A stretch of DNA of 64,000 bases from Sulfomarinibacter sp963733915 (GTDB lineage: Bacteria; Acidobacteriota; Thermoanaerobaculia; Thermoanaerobaculales; Sulfomarinibacteraceae): contig CAVTEP010000011.1 of NCBI GenBank assembly GCA_963733915.1, positions 1 through 64,000 on the forward strand, written 5' to 3'. Shown one piece after another: positions 1 through 8,505 of the stretch. Below the pieces are notes generated by a model. That model ran no database searches and was not told where the DNA came from. It worked only from the letters and a program-made list of their open reading frames with translations. The translations under genes were made by a program, and so were the position numbers. Within the stretch, counting starts at the first letter, position 1. The number at the start of each line of letters is the position of its first letter.

Positions 1-666
1 CTTGATAAAGGCCGCCCCACGCATCAGGTTCTCGCGCACGCGCTGCATGACTTGCGCCCTGCCGTCTGCGATGGCGACCGAACCCATCCTTTCCTGCGGG
101 GTAAGATCTCTTGAATAGCTCTGAGGTATCTCAATCGTTTGACGGAAATCTGCATGGCCCGACGTTTGGGAGATCATCGACCCCGCAGCGTACATCCGGG
201 GACCAACATACATACCCTCGTCGATCATCGACTTTAGATCGAAGACATTGCCGCCCATGTCCCTGATCGTGGTGAAGCCCCGCAGAAGCGTCTTTTCCGC
301 CCCATCGGCCGCCACAAGGTTCAGCTTGCCCTCGCCAAGCGCGAACGCGTTGCCACTATAATTGGCCGCCATGCTGTGCCAATGACAATCTGTAAGGCCA
401 GGCATCAGCGTACGCCCGCCACCGTCGATGACCGTGCCGCCCGCGACGGCCAACGGTTCAGTTGACACCGCGGTGATCTTGTTGCCCGTCACCACGACAT
501 TGGCGTTTTTGATCAGGGCTTCGTTCACGCCGTCAAAGACGTTGACGTTCGTGAACAGGATCGGCCCGGAGGCGTCCTGGGCCACGGCGATATTCGCGCC
601 CGTCATGAGCCCGAAGATGAGCGCTGCCGCGGCGATGATCGTTGAGAACTTCAATTTCTGTTTCAT
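1..666 (-). CDS. exported amidohydrolase, N-terminal part (runs off window)
   Basis: Reads leftward off the window edge, so only the first 222 codons are seen. Residues 1-30 form a Sec signal peptide (basic KQKLK start, AAAALIFGLM core, likely cleavage after AVAQ). The following part matches the metallo-dependent amidohydrolase (imidazolonepropionase-like) superfamily: DGGGRTLMPGLTD leads into the metal-binding H95-W-H97 pair, and FTTIRDMGG follows. Family members hydrolyse cyclic amides or dipeptides; the substrate cannot be read from this part. The remaining metal ligands lie outside the window. The codon choice (TTG, TCA, ATA, AGA, CAA) looks less G/C-biased than in neighbours, which hints at acquisition but is not proof. 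Confident in family and export, not in substrate. Confidence 0.85.
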   Translation of the reverse strand, partial: MKQKLKFSTIIAAAALIFGLMTGANIAVAQDASGPILFTNVNVFDGVNEALIKNANVVVTGNKITAVSTEPLAVAGGTVIDGGGRTLMPGLTDCHWHSMAANYSGNAFALGEGKLNLVAADGAEKTLLRGFTTIRDMGGNVFDLKSMIDEGMYVGPRMYAAGSMISQTSGHADFRQTIEIPQSYSRDLTPQERMGSVAIADGRAQVMQRVRENLMRGAAFIK

Positions 667-668
667 GT

Positions 669-764
669 TCAATTTCCTTTGTTTCGTCGTGTCTGGGGTT
701 GGTTGTCGAGCCTATGATCTTCAATAAGGATCCAACACTGAGCAGTGCGCACTGAATTCCAGAG
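669..764 (-). pseudogene. remnant of a second copy of the 3' end of the small gene at 1675-2016
   Basis: The leftward reading ends with a peptide containing EDHRLDNQPQ just before the stop at 669-671. This resembles the end of the intact small protein at 1675-2016 (EDPQLDNQPT, preceded in both by an L..........QC pattern). At DNA level GGTTGGTTGTCGAG is identical in both places and GAGCAG[T/C]GCGCACTG recurs about 30 bases on. No start codon belongs to it, so it is not a gene on its own. It abuts the start of the amidohydrolase at 666. I read it as a decayed duplicate; chance similarity of a short stretch is the alternative. Confidence 0.45.
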
Positions 765-814
765 AGGTGGACCCCGGAATTCGGACAGCTTGCTAAGGTT
801 GAGTCCTGGCCACA

Positions 815-1678
815 TCACTTGCCCCACGGGAGGGGGATGACCGGGGTGATCGTGAGGCGGATCTGACGGTCCCGGCCGAAGGCGTCCGGGGACTTCAGGT
901 AGTACCAATACTGGACCCCGAACTTCCAGGGCGTGCCGCCGAGGATCATGGTCTTGCTGACGCCGGCGGCCAGAGGGATGGTCCAGCGCTGACCGCTCTC
1001 GGCTTCGTGGTTGTATGAGTACGTCGGCGACGAGTTGAACTGCCAGCCCTCGCCGAGGTGGAACACGAGGAAGTACTGGCCGCCGGTGATACTGGTATCG
1101 AAACTGTCTTCGCCTGCGATGTCCCATTGATGGCTGACCAGAAGGCCGAGCGCACCCCACTTCTTCACCACGGCGACCAGCGCCTCGGGCCCCAGCAGCC
1201 ACTGGTCCAGACCCAGGGCGTCGTTCGTGGCAGTGGGCGTCGTACCGACGACGCCGCCAACGAGGACCATCCCGCTTGCGTAGGTCTTTCCGACCGCCGC
1301 GTCAAAGGAGATGTCGCCGAGATCGGTCCCGACGTCCTCGAAGCCATCCGCCGTCGGCACTGGCTGCTGGAACACGATCGGGATGAGCGGGCGGACGAAC
1401 AAGTTGACGCCGCTCTTCAGAGGATAGGGCAAGACGGGCTGGAAGCCGAGGGTGAAGCTATCCTGATCGCCGGCACCTGGCAGCGTACCGTCGTAGGTCG
1501 TGAAGTCGAGGTTGAAGTTCAGTGTGCCGAGCACGGTGTTGGGATGGGCGAGCAGGACGGCGACCTCAGCCGCCGAGCGCTCCGAAGCTTCCTGCGCGGC
1601 CGCCGATTGGGCGGCGCACACGGCCGCCATCAGGAGTGCCGCCGTCAACCGAGCACCGAAGTCTGTTCGTCTTGTCAT
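815..1678 (-). CDS. outer-membrane beta-barrel protein (transporter-like)
   Basis: 287 residues. A signal peptide ends near residue 29 (AALLMAAVCAAQSAAAQ). The mature part is built of alternating, aromatic-rich strands typical of an outer-membrane barrel (LGTLNFNLDFTTYDG, LFVRPLIPIVFQQP, FGVQYWYYLKSPDAFG) and resembles transporter or phenol-degradation (MetA-like) barrels. No ligand can be assigned. The ATG at 1676-1678 is chosen because AGGAG lies just upstream and because it overlaps the stop of the small gene at 1675-2016 by four bases (ATGA), so translation is probably coupled. A second barrel of the same general type lies at 52484-53272 inside the metal-uptake operon. Confidence 0.75.
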   Translation of the reverse strand: MTRRTDFGARLTAALLMAAVCAAQSAAAQEASERSAAEVAVLLAHPNTVLGTLNFNLDFTTYDGTLPGAGDQDSFTLGFQPVLPYPLKSGVNLFVRPLIPIVFQQPVPTADGFEDVGTDLGDISFDAAVGKTYASGMVLVGGVVGTTPTATNDALGLDQWLLGPEALVAVVKKWGALGLLVSHQWDIAGEDSFDTSITGGQYFLVFHLGEGWQFNSSPTYSYNHEAESGQRWTIPLAAGVSKTMILGGTPWKFGVQYWYYLKSPDAFGRDRQIRLTITPVIPLPWGK

Positions 1679-2016
1679 CGTGACTCCTCGCTTTTCGCCT
1701 GGAAATGTTCGAGTTCGGTGGGTTGGTTGTCGAGTTGAGGGTCCTCGTTCACGAGCTCGACTTGGAGCAGCGCGCACTGCATTTCGGAGAGCTGCTCGAG
1801 AATGCCGAGAAGAGCGGCCTGATCGGCGGTCGGCACGGTCAGTTCGGTGATTCCACGCGGATCCGAGCTCGTTCGCTCGATGAGGTTGATCCCTTCGAAC
1901 CGATCCTTCCACTCGGGACCGAGGCGTCCGACAACCAGGAGTCGATAGATCCCCGGATCGTGCATCGACGGAAGATCGACGCGTTCAGCTTCAGTTTCGT
2001 TCAAAATATTTGGCAT
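1675..2016 (-). CDS. small protein of the YRLLVxGxL...DQAAL type, function unknown
   Basis: 113 residues, no signal peptide or membrane segment. The core (IYRLLVVGRL, W--RFEGINL, ITELTV, then ADQAALLGILEQL) matches a pattern I recognise from a widespread family of small uncharacterised proteins (YRI.V.G.L...W...F.G....T.L.G...DQAAL.GLL). It has no assigned function. It overlaps the outer-membrane barrel gene downstream by four bases, so the two are one transcript and may work together. The ribosome-binding sequence AAGGAG is about 13 bases from the ATG, but GCGACTGAGTCGC between them can fold into a 5-bp hairpin that would bring it to normal spacing. A decayed partial copy sits at 669-764. 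Confidence 0.75.
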   Translation of the reverse strand: MPNILNETEAERVDLPSMHDPGIYRLLVVGRLGPEWKDRFEGINLIERTSSDPRGITELTVPTADQAALLGILEQLSEMQCALLQVELVNEDPQLDNQPTELEHFQAKSEESR

Positions 2017-2119
2017 TGCGACTCAGTCGCTCCTTGTTTTCAGTCCGATCCGGTTTGCGATGAGTGGAATCTACTTGTCACCGGCACTCCCGCGCAATGG
2101 CCAAAACGGCTAATTATGG

Positions 2120-4867
2120 CTAAAAATCAGCTCGTGCTCGGAGAGACGGCGTGCGGATGAACCCCCGGGCGACGGCTGCGGCCACCGCCTCGCGCCGGGT
2201 GTTGACGTCGAGCTTGGCGTAGACGCTCTCGAGCCGCTTCTTGACGGCGGCGGAGGTCACCGAGAGGCGGGCCGCGATTTCCTTATTGGTCAGCCGCCTC
2301 GCCAGGAGCTCGAGGGTCTCGAGCTCGCGTCGGGTGAGGGGGGGGCCGATCTCAGTTCCCGCGCCGGCGGCGGTCGCCGGGGTCGATTCATCGCCGTACG
2401 AAGGTTGCGTCGCGACCGCACGGAGCAGCTGCTTGAGGAATCCGCTCCGTTTTGATCGCGCCACAAGTGACTCCAGGATCGCCGTCCGCCGCGGACCGCC
2501 ATTGAGGAAGGGGCGCACGATCCGGTGGGGCATGGCCCGTTGCACAGCGAAATCGAGGGCCTCGCGGGCTTCATCGGTTCTTCCCACAGCTTCGAGGGCA
2601 TCGCTTCGAAGCACCATCAGGCGGAGCTCCTGCCGGTGATTGTGGATCATCTTCGCCCGAGCCAGCAGTTCGTCAATGAAGGCGAGGGCCTGGCGGTGGG
2701 CTTCGGGATCCGGATGGAGCAGCATGTTCTCGGCGCGGGTGATACTCGGCACCTCCAGCCAGTACGAAATCGCGTCGAAACCAATCGTCGCGGCCGTGGG
2801 AGCCGTCGGCGGCGAAACCTCGAACCGTGCCAGCCGCGACTCGAGGGACTCCACGACCTCGAGCGATGTCGGGTCGTTGGCATCGAGTGCGAAGCGCCGG
2901 GCGTCTGCAACCCGGGACGCCATCGCCTCCCTGTCCGACCGCCTCTCGGCCACCAATGCCAGACCGATCAGACTGTCGGTAAAGAGACGGCTATTCGTCA
3001 GGTAGCGAAAGGCTCCGACTTCCTGGAAGTACTCTTCCGCTTCTTCCGGCCGGTCCTGCTCGAGGGCCACGACACCGAGCAGATACGGAGCGTGGACAGC
3101 CCAGTATGGTGGTGTGGACGCCTCGGCTGCGAGCCATCGCCGGACCGTCGCCGCCACATCGTCGAGGTCGTTTTCGTAGAGCTGCAGAGTGGCTCGTACT
3201 ATTGACAGCAACGGGAGCCGACCCGAGCTGCGGCTCAGCTCACGTCGCGTCTCGGCGTCAACGATGCGAAAGGCCTCGTCGTGGCGCCCGAGCCGTGGCA
3301 TAGCACCGATGCGATAGAGGGTCGCCAGACTCTGCGCCATGCCCCCGCCGCTATCGCCGATGGTCTCGAGAGCGCGCTCGGCGTGACGCAGCGCCGCGGA
3401 CGGATCGCCCTGCCAAAAGCATGCAAATGCGGACACTGCATCAAGGTCGGCCGAAAACAAATCCGGGCCCGCCTGTCGATCCTGGGGAATCCCATTTTTC
3501 CGGACTTCTTCTGCACGCTCCAGCAGTTCGGCGATTCCCTCGATGTCCCAGCGAACCACCCGGAGGTAAAGGTCCGCAACCAGGAGTGGAAGTCGGTCGC
3601 GTTTCGCGCCGGGCGGGAAGAGCTCGAGCCAGCGCTTGAGGAGCCGCCTCGAGAGATCCTCGTCGATAACCCGGTGCAGGTGGTCCCCCAGTAGATCGGC
3701 CGCCCGGTCCACCTCGCCGGCCTCGACCCAAAGCTGGATCGCCTCCTCCACCAGACCCTCCCCGGCAAACCACTCCGCGGCCCTTGCGGTGATGCGGGCG
3801 CGCTGTTCCGGAGATTCGAGCTCCGGCAGCCGCTGCAGCAACAGCTGCCGGAACAGGTGGTGGTAGCGGAACCAGCGGCGCTCGGCGTCGAGCGGAACCA
3901 GGAAGAGCTGGTGTCGTTCGAGCCGGGCGAGCAGCTCAACAGCGTCAGACTCCGGGCAACGCTCCGCGAGGAGGTGCGCGCACAGCGGAGCGCAGAATCG
4001 TTCGAGCGGTGCGGTCACCGCGAACAGCTGCCAGACCTCGGGCGGCTGCAACGCCAGGACCTCGGACATCAGGTAGTCGACCACCAGTTGGTCGTCACCC
4101 GAGAATTGGTGCGCCCGCTCGTGCGGGTTCGACGCCTGTGCGATGGAGATTCGCGCCAGCTGCAGACCCGCTGCCCAGCCCTCGGTCCGAGCTCCGAGTC
4201 CATCGATCTCGGCATCGTCGAGCGACGGTCCGTCCTCCCCGGTGAAATAGGCGCGAACCTCGTCCGGGGTGAAGCGGAGGTCGCGCCCCCGAACCTCGGC
4301 CAGCCAGCCCTTGCCGCGCCATCGGCCGAGGGGCCATGGCGGGTCGATCCGTCCAAGGGTCAACAGACGGAGAGCTTCGGGAAGCTCCTCCACCATCCGG
4401 ACGATCAGTTCGTGGACCTCCCGGGAGGCAATCAGGTGGAAGTCGTCAAGAGCGAGGAGCAGCGGTTCCTCGAGCACCGCGAGCTCCGAGAGCAGGACGT
4501 CGCAGAAGTAACTCCACGGCGGTTCCGTCCGGGCGTCGAGCAGCGCCGTGGTCTGTGCCAGTGCTCCCGGCCGCTGGTTGCGGATGGCTGTCACCAGATA
4601 GCTCGCGAAGCGCTCGGGGTCGCTCTCCCGGTGGCTGAGTGAGACCCACGCCTTGTCCCCGGTGCGCTGGGCGAGCCACTGTAGCGCCAGCGTCGTCTTG
4701 CCGTACCCCGCCGGCGCCGCCACCAGCGTCATGCGGCCGTCACGACCCTTTTCGAGACGTTCGACGAGCCGCGGTCGTGCCACCAGTCGGCCCGGCAACG
4801 GCGGCCGCTCGAGCTTGCTGCGGATCAACACGTTCTCCGCTGGCGGATTGACGGCTTCGTATTTCAT
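2120..4867 (-). CDS. LuxR-family ATP-dependent regulator (MalT/LAL type)
   Basis: 915 residues, close to MalT (about 900). A P-loop near the N terminus (APAGYGKTT, residues 51-59) and a Walker B-like LLLALDDFHLI mark the STAND NTPase. A long helical, TPR-like middle follows, and the last 70 residues are a LuxR helix-turn-helix (LTRRELETLELLARR, NKEIAARLSVTSAAVKKRL). Such proteins bind ATP and an inducer and then activate target promoters as multimers. The ATG at 4865-4867 is preferred over an in-frame start 81 bases upstream because the conserved part begins there; no strong ribosome site decides it. It lies upstream of, and in the same direction as, the small gene and barrel at 2016-815, which are plausible targets. 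Confidence 0.9.
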   Translation of the reverse strand: MKYEAVNPPAENVLIRSKLERPPLPGRLVARPRLVERLEKGRDGRMTLVAAPAGYGKTTLALQWLAQRTGDKAWVSLSHRESDPERFASYLVTAIRNQRPGALAQTTALLDARTEPPWSYFCDVLLSELAVLEEPLLLALDDFHLIASREVHELIVRMVEELPEALRLLTLGRIDPPWPLGRWRGKGWLAEVRGRDLRFTPDEVRAYFTGEDGPSLDDAEIDGLGARTEGWAAGLQLARISIAQASNPHERAHQFSGDDQLVVDYLMSEVLALQPPEVWQLFAVTAPLERFCAPLCAHLLAERCPESDAVELLARLERHQLFLVPLDAERRWFRYHHLFRQLLLQRLPELESPEQRARITARAAEWFAGEGLVEEAIQLWVEAGEVDRAADLLGDHLHRVIDEDLSRRLLKRWLELFPPGAKRDRLPLLVADLYLRVVRWDIEGIAELLERAEEVRKNGIPQDRQAGPDLFSADLDAVSAFACFWQGDPSAALRHAERALETIGDSGGGMAQSLATLYRIGAMPRLGRHDEAFRIVDAETRRELSRSSGRLPLLSIVRATLQLYENDLDDVAATVRRWLAAEASTPPYWAVHAPYLLGVVALEQDRPEEAEEYFQEVGAFRYLTNSRLFTDSLIGLALVAERRSDREAMASRVADARRFALDANDPTSLEVVESLESRLARFEVSPPTAPTAATIGFDAISYWLEVPSITRAENMLLHPDPEAHRQALAFIDELLARAKMIHNHRQELRLMVLRSDALEAVGRTDEAREALDFAVQRAMPHRIVRPFLNGGPRRTAILESLVARSKRSGFLKQLLRAVATQPSYGDESTPATAAGAGTEIGPPLTRRELETLELLARRLTNKEIAARLSVTSAAVKKRLESVYAKLDVNTRREAVAAAVARGFIRTPSLRARADF

Positions 4868-4964
4868 TCTTGTCGGTCCCAGCGAGCGTAAATTGTAAGC
4901 CAGTTCGGCTAATTCCCGAAGTAGAAAGAATGAACCAATACTCTTCACGAACGCGATGGTGGCC

Positions 4965-5212
4965 GTAGGGTGGGCCTTGGCCCACCATCAGACTCCTCTA
5001 TTGAACGCGATGGTGGGCTGAAGCCCACCCTACAGTCGCACCATAAATTCACGGATCACCGTAGGGTGGGCCTTGGCCCACCATCAGACTCCTCTATTGA
5101 ACGCGATGGTGGGCTGAAGCCCACCCTACAGTCGCACCATAAATTCACGGATCACCGTAGGGTGGGCCTTGGCCCACCATCAGACTCCTCTATTGAACGC
5201 GATGGTGGGCTG
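4965..5212. repeat. 96-bp tandem palindromic repeat, about 2.6 copies
   Basis: Units start at 4965, 5061 and 5157, with near-perfect identity. Each unit is a 69-bp core plus a 27-bp spacer (5034-5060 in the first). The core starts GTAGGGTGGGC and ends GCCCACCCTAC, so its ends are inverted repeats. Two smaller palindromes are nested inside (GGTGGGCCTTGGCCCACC and GGTGGGCTGAAGCCCACC). The third core is cut off at 5212, against the 3' side of cls. A related element is at 21502-21589. This resembles a REP/MITE-like intergenic element; no transposase is nearby. Confidence 0.9.
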
Positions 5213-5260
5213 CTGCGCCACGGCTGTCCAGAAAGCCAATGATCGTAATGATCGTCGGCA

Positions 5261-6734
5261 TCAGAGCACCGGTGCCGTCAGCCGCGCCACCGACACGCTG
5301 AGCCGCCGGATAAAGGACGCGTCGCGGAGGTCGGTCGGGTCCCACGGCGTCGCGTGCGCCATGTCGTTTTCGAGCATCGCCTCGAGCTGCCGCCCGAATC
5401 GCCTCGTCGACGATGAGGGCGTTGATCTCGAACTGCAGCCGGAAAGACCGGTTGTCGAAGTTGGGGCTGCCCACCGACGACACATCGTTATCGATCAGCA
5501 GCACCTTCTGGTGCGGAAAGCCGTCGGTGTAGCGCAGGAAGGTCAGGCCCACATCGGACAGCTCGTTGGCGTAATAGCGCGCCGCCAGGTCCACCAATGG
5601 GTTGTCGCCCTTTTCGGGCACGATGATGCGGACGTCCACCCCGCGCAGGACGGCGAGGCGCAGCGCCGCCATCACCGCCTGGTCGGGCACGAAGTAGGGG
5701 GTGGCGATCCAGATCCGGTCGCGAGCGGCGTTGAGGGCGTGTACGAAGAAGAGCTGCGCGGTCTCGATGGTGTCGATCGGAGCGATCGGCAGCACCATGG
5801 CCATGACGTCGGCGCCGGTCGAAGCGGCCTTGGGCTCCCAGTCGAGGTCTGGAATGGTGCGCTTCGCCCAGTACCAGTCGCCGAGGAACATCGCCTGCGC
5901 GACCTGGGCCGCCGGTCCTTCGATCCGCACGTGGGTGTCGCGCCAGTGGCCGACCTTGGGGTCGAGGCCAAGGTACTCGTCGCCCACGTTGTGGCCGCCG
6001 ATCCACGTCACCTTGCCGTCGACCACCACGTTCTTGCGGTGGTTGCGGAAGTTGAGCTGGAAGCGGTTGTGGGCGCCCTGGGTGGTGTTGAACTCCGACT
6101 GCTGGATGCCGGCGGCTTCGAGCTCGGCGAGATAGCTCTTGGGGATGCCCAGGCTGCCCACCTCGTCGTACAACACGAACACCTTGACGCCCCGGTTGGC
6201 GCAGTCGATCAGCGCCGACTTGAGCCGCCGGCCGAGCCCGTCGTCGCGGATGATGTAGAACTGGACGAGGGCGTAGTGCTCGGCCTGCGCGAGGCCCTCG
6301 AAGATGCTGTCGAACGTGGCGTCGCCGTCGACCAGCAGCGTCGCGTCGTTGCCGCGCAGGAGCGGGCTGTGGGCGAGCCGCTTCATGGCCTCGTAGTTCG
6401 GGATCCGCTCCAGAGTCTCGACCGCGAACGGCTCGAGGCGTTCCCCCATGGTGGCCTCGAACTGTTTGACCTCGTCGTGGCGATCGATCCACGCCTTCTG
6501 GTACCCCTCGAAGTTACGGCGGCCCAGGACCCAGTACGCGGGCACCGCAATGTAGGGGAAGGTGACGAGGCTGACGCCCCATGCGATCGCGCCCTGGGCG
6601 GTGCGGGCGGTCATCACGGCGTTGATGGACGAGACCACTCCCAGGACGTGGAACAGCACGACGATGGCGGCCACCATGCGGCGTCTCCTTTTCGATCGCT
6701 TTGCAGTTTTTTGAACGCGCGCATCAGCCTTCAT
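5261..6734 (-). CDS. cls: cardiolipin synthase, with one apparent frameshift
   Basis: Transfers a phosphatidyl group between phosphatidylglycerols to make cardiolipin, or a related lipid, at the inner membrane. Two N-terminal membrane helices (MVAAIVVLFHVLGVVSS and WGVSLVTFPYIAVPAYWVL) are followed by two phospholipase-D HKD motifs, HRKNVVVDG and HQKVLLID. Near 5398-5400 the frame changes: VDEA runs into IRAAARG, while dropping one base gives VDEAFGRQLEAML and a normal C terminus with stop at 5261-5263. The total length fits one extra base (about 490 residues after repair). The ATG at 6732-6734 is chosen because AGGGG is 7 bases upstream; an in-frame ATG at 6752 is possible. Probably functional, with the indel a sequence error. 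Confidence 0.88.
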
Positions 6735-6936
6735 GAGCGGGCCCCTTGACATAGATTCGAAGTCTCCCGAGAGATCGTAGCAAAGGCGTCAGGCACTCAC
6801 GTAGAACGAGTTCGTGTGAACCTCCAGCCGGGCAAACCGAATTGAACCCGACAACACAGCGCTCATGCGAAGTTTGGCAGCTATTCGAATCATTGAGACT
6901 TATGACAGCCCCGAATGTTTTCCAGATCAACCCCGG

Positions 6937-7974
6937 CTACAGGTTCCGGCTCCACCCGGTGAGGTACTTGAACGCGACCACGTGCAGGTTGCGGGCGTAA
7001 TAGGCGCTGTTGAAGGCGCAGTTTGAGTAGCACGTCCGGTTGCATGCCTCGATGTCATTTCGGAAGCGACGGCGCAGGCCTTTGATTCGGGAATGATCGA
7101 GATCGAGAAAATCGAGGTCGACTTCGTCCATCTTCTTGGTGCAGCTGCGGATCTTCCCGCGGGGTGTGATGTTGATCCAGCCGAAGCGTTTCTGGTAGTT
7201 GCACTTCCAGAACTGCTCGCCTCTCAAGTATTTCTGAACGCCGCGAAAGTATTGACGCGTATCGATGATCTTGTAACCGCGGTTCTTGAACTTGATCAGC
7301 CGCTCCGCGATTTCGGCCAGAAAATCGGCATCATCGGCCGTGAAATAGATTTCGGGCGTCTGCGCCCGCGCCTCCTCGAACTCAGGCACGACGAATCCGA
7401 TGGATATCGGCACATCATGCTCATGGGTGTACTCGATCAGATCGAAGATGTCGCTGCTGTTGTCTTTATAAAGCACGGCGTTGACCCGGACTTTCATGCC
7501 GGTTCCGGCCTGCACATCCAACATCTTCTTCACTCGGTGCTCAGCGAGGATTGAACACTTCTTCGTCACTTTGCCCGGCTGGATCACGTCGGCTGATACG
7601 TTGAGGTAATCGAGTCCAGCCGCCCCCAGGCTCTCGATCCGGTCGTCGTCGAGCAGGGTGCCGTTGGTCGTCAGATCGGTGAAGAAATTCCTCTCGGTGC
7701 AAGCGGCCACAGCATCCGAAATATGCGGCCACAGCAACGGCTCGCCGCCGAGGAAACTCACGACGCCGGTTCCCAGGCGGTCAGCCTTTTCCAGCCTGCA
7801 CGAGAAGTCCTCCCAGCTCATCTCGAACTGGTCGGTGCTCTTTTGAAAACAGTAGGTGCAATCGAGGTTGCAGCGATCGGTGGGGATGAACCGAACGAAG
7901 AGGGGTGTGTGCTGAACACCGTTGCGCCACCAGCGTCGCATCAGCTTGGCGGTCTTCGTCGTTTTCCAGTGCAT
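6937..7974 (-). CDS. radical SAM protein
   Basis: 345 residues. The 4Fe-4S/S-adenosylmethionine motif is complete (C35-NLD-C39-TY-C42), followed by GGEPLLW, as in radical SAM enzymes. The C-terminal part holds more cysteines (RSC, EACNRTCYSNC), suggesting a SPASM/twitch-like region with an auxiliary cluster. No precursor peptide gene or partner lies beside it, so the substrate is unknown. The reading frame continues upstream of 7974 through a ppdK fragment and a terminator-like hairpin, so the ATG at 7972-7974 is chosen over the earlier start at 8154. The ribosome site is weak (GGACAGG next to the ATG). Confidence 0.85.
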   Translation of the reverse strand: MHWKTTKTAKLMRRWWRNGVQHTPLFVRFIPTDRCNLDCTYCFQKSTDQFEMSWEDFSCRLEKADRLGTGVVSFLGGEPLLWPHISDAVAACTERNFFTDLTTNGTLLDDDRIESLGAAGLDYLNVSADVIQPGKVTKKCSILAEHRVKKMLDVQAGTGMKVRVNAVLYKDNSSDIFDLIEYTHEHDVPISIGFVVPEFEEARAQTPEIYFTADDADFLAEIAERLIKFKNRGYKIIDTRQYFRGVQKYLRGEQFWKCNYQKRFGWINITPRGKIRSCTKKMDEVDLDFLDLDHSRIKGLRRRFRNDIEACNRTCYSNCAFNSAYYARNLHVVAFKYLTGWSRNL

Positions 7975-8024
7975 ACCTGTCCAGGATACCGGATGGAACA
8001 CAAAAACCACCGGCAGATGGACAG

Positions 8025-8049
8025 AAAAACCGCGCTCCGTGGAGCGCGG
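8025..8049 (-). terminator. rho-independent terminator (ppdK-like copy)
   Basis: On the minus strand a perfect 9-bp stem (CCGCGCTCC, 2-nt loop, GGAGCGCGG) is followed by TTTTT. The stem and loop match the ppdK terminator at 21603-21630 in 20 of 22 positions. It sits between the ppdK relic and the radical SAM gene, so it would stop transcripts entering from the right. Confidence 0.75.
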
Positions 8050-8133
8050 GTCGTCGAGCTCGGCCTTGGCGCAGGTCACCGGGACCATGATCTCGGGGAA
8101 GCAGTTCTTGCCGTCCTGGCGCAACTCGATCGC
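8049..8133 (-). pseudogene. 85-bp internal fragment of ppdK
   Basis: Matches 22141-22225 inside ppdK at 84 of 85 bases (one G/A difference at 8124) and encodes AIELRQDGKNCFPEIMVPV and more in the same orientation. It is joined directly to a copy of the ppdK terminator at 8025-8049, as if about 500 bp of the 3' end had been deleted from a duplicated ppdK. Beyond 8133 the similarity stops abruptly. It cannot make a product by itself. An assembly artefact is the main alternative. Confidence 0.85.
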
Positions 8134-8505
8134 GGCCATACCCGCAAGTGCCATCGATGCCGCCTATCACCAGCAGCAGAAGGAGCGCCATCAAGGTCAT
8201 CCCAAACCTCAGATGAAGGCCACCCTGTCTCTGGCTCGACAACGAGGTTCATTCTTCTAGAAATACCGCTTGACTCTCCATAGAGGCACGGATGGCACTG
8301 ATCACCAGGTGACGACGGGACCGACTGTTGGTCTGGCCCTTGGAAGGGGTCGTCCTCGTCGCACACCGTGCTCCTCAACGGAGCGTCCAAAAAGTCGGCT
8401 CGGGAATGAAATGAAATTGAACCCGGTTCCTCAGTTCAAGCCATAGCGCGCGGCAAAATTGATTCGGGAAAGCGCGTCATCGAATGACAAATTAAGGAGA
8501 TCCAG
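8134..8505. other. intergenic stretch without a gene
   Basis: No convincing coding region. On the minus strand a short peptide beginning near 8242 has a hydrophobic run (MTLMALLLLLVIGG) that reads straight into the ppdK fragment; it may be the cut-off start of another exported protein. The right end (8440-8505) is richer in A/T and carries the ribosome site AAGGAGA for the gene at 8506. Confidence 0.4.

Noticed and set aside
4965..5212. CRISPR array
   Set aside because: Units are 96 bp with identical spacers and palindromic cores; no variable spacers and no cas genes.
4970..5242. repeat peptide with VGLGPPSDSSIERDGG units
   Set aside because: A by-product of the 96-bp DNA repeat; no ribosome site and no conservation expected.
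5169..6749. 526-codon plus-strand reading over cls
   Set aside because: Histidine/valine-rich mirror of the cardiolipin synthase on the other strand, no family features; a typical shadow in high-G+C DNA.
6724..6930. 68-codon minus-strand reading before cls
   Set aside because: No ribosome site, no recognisable family, overlaps the cls start.
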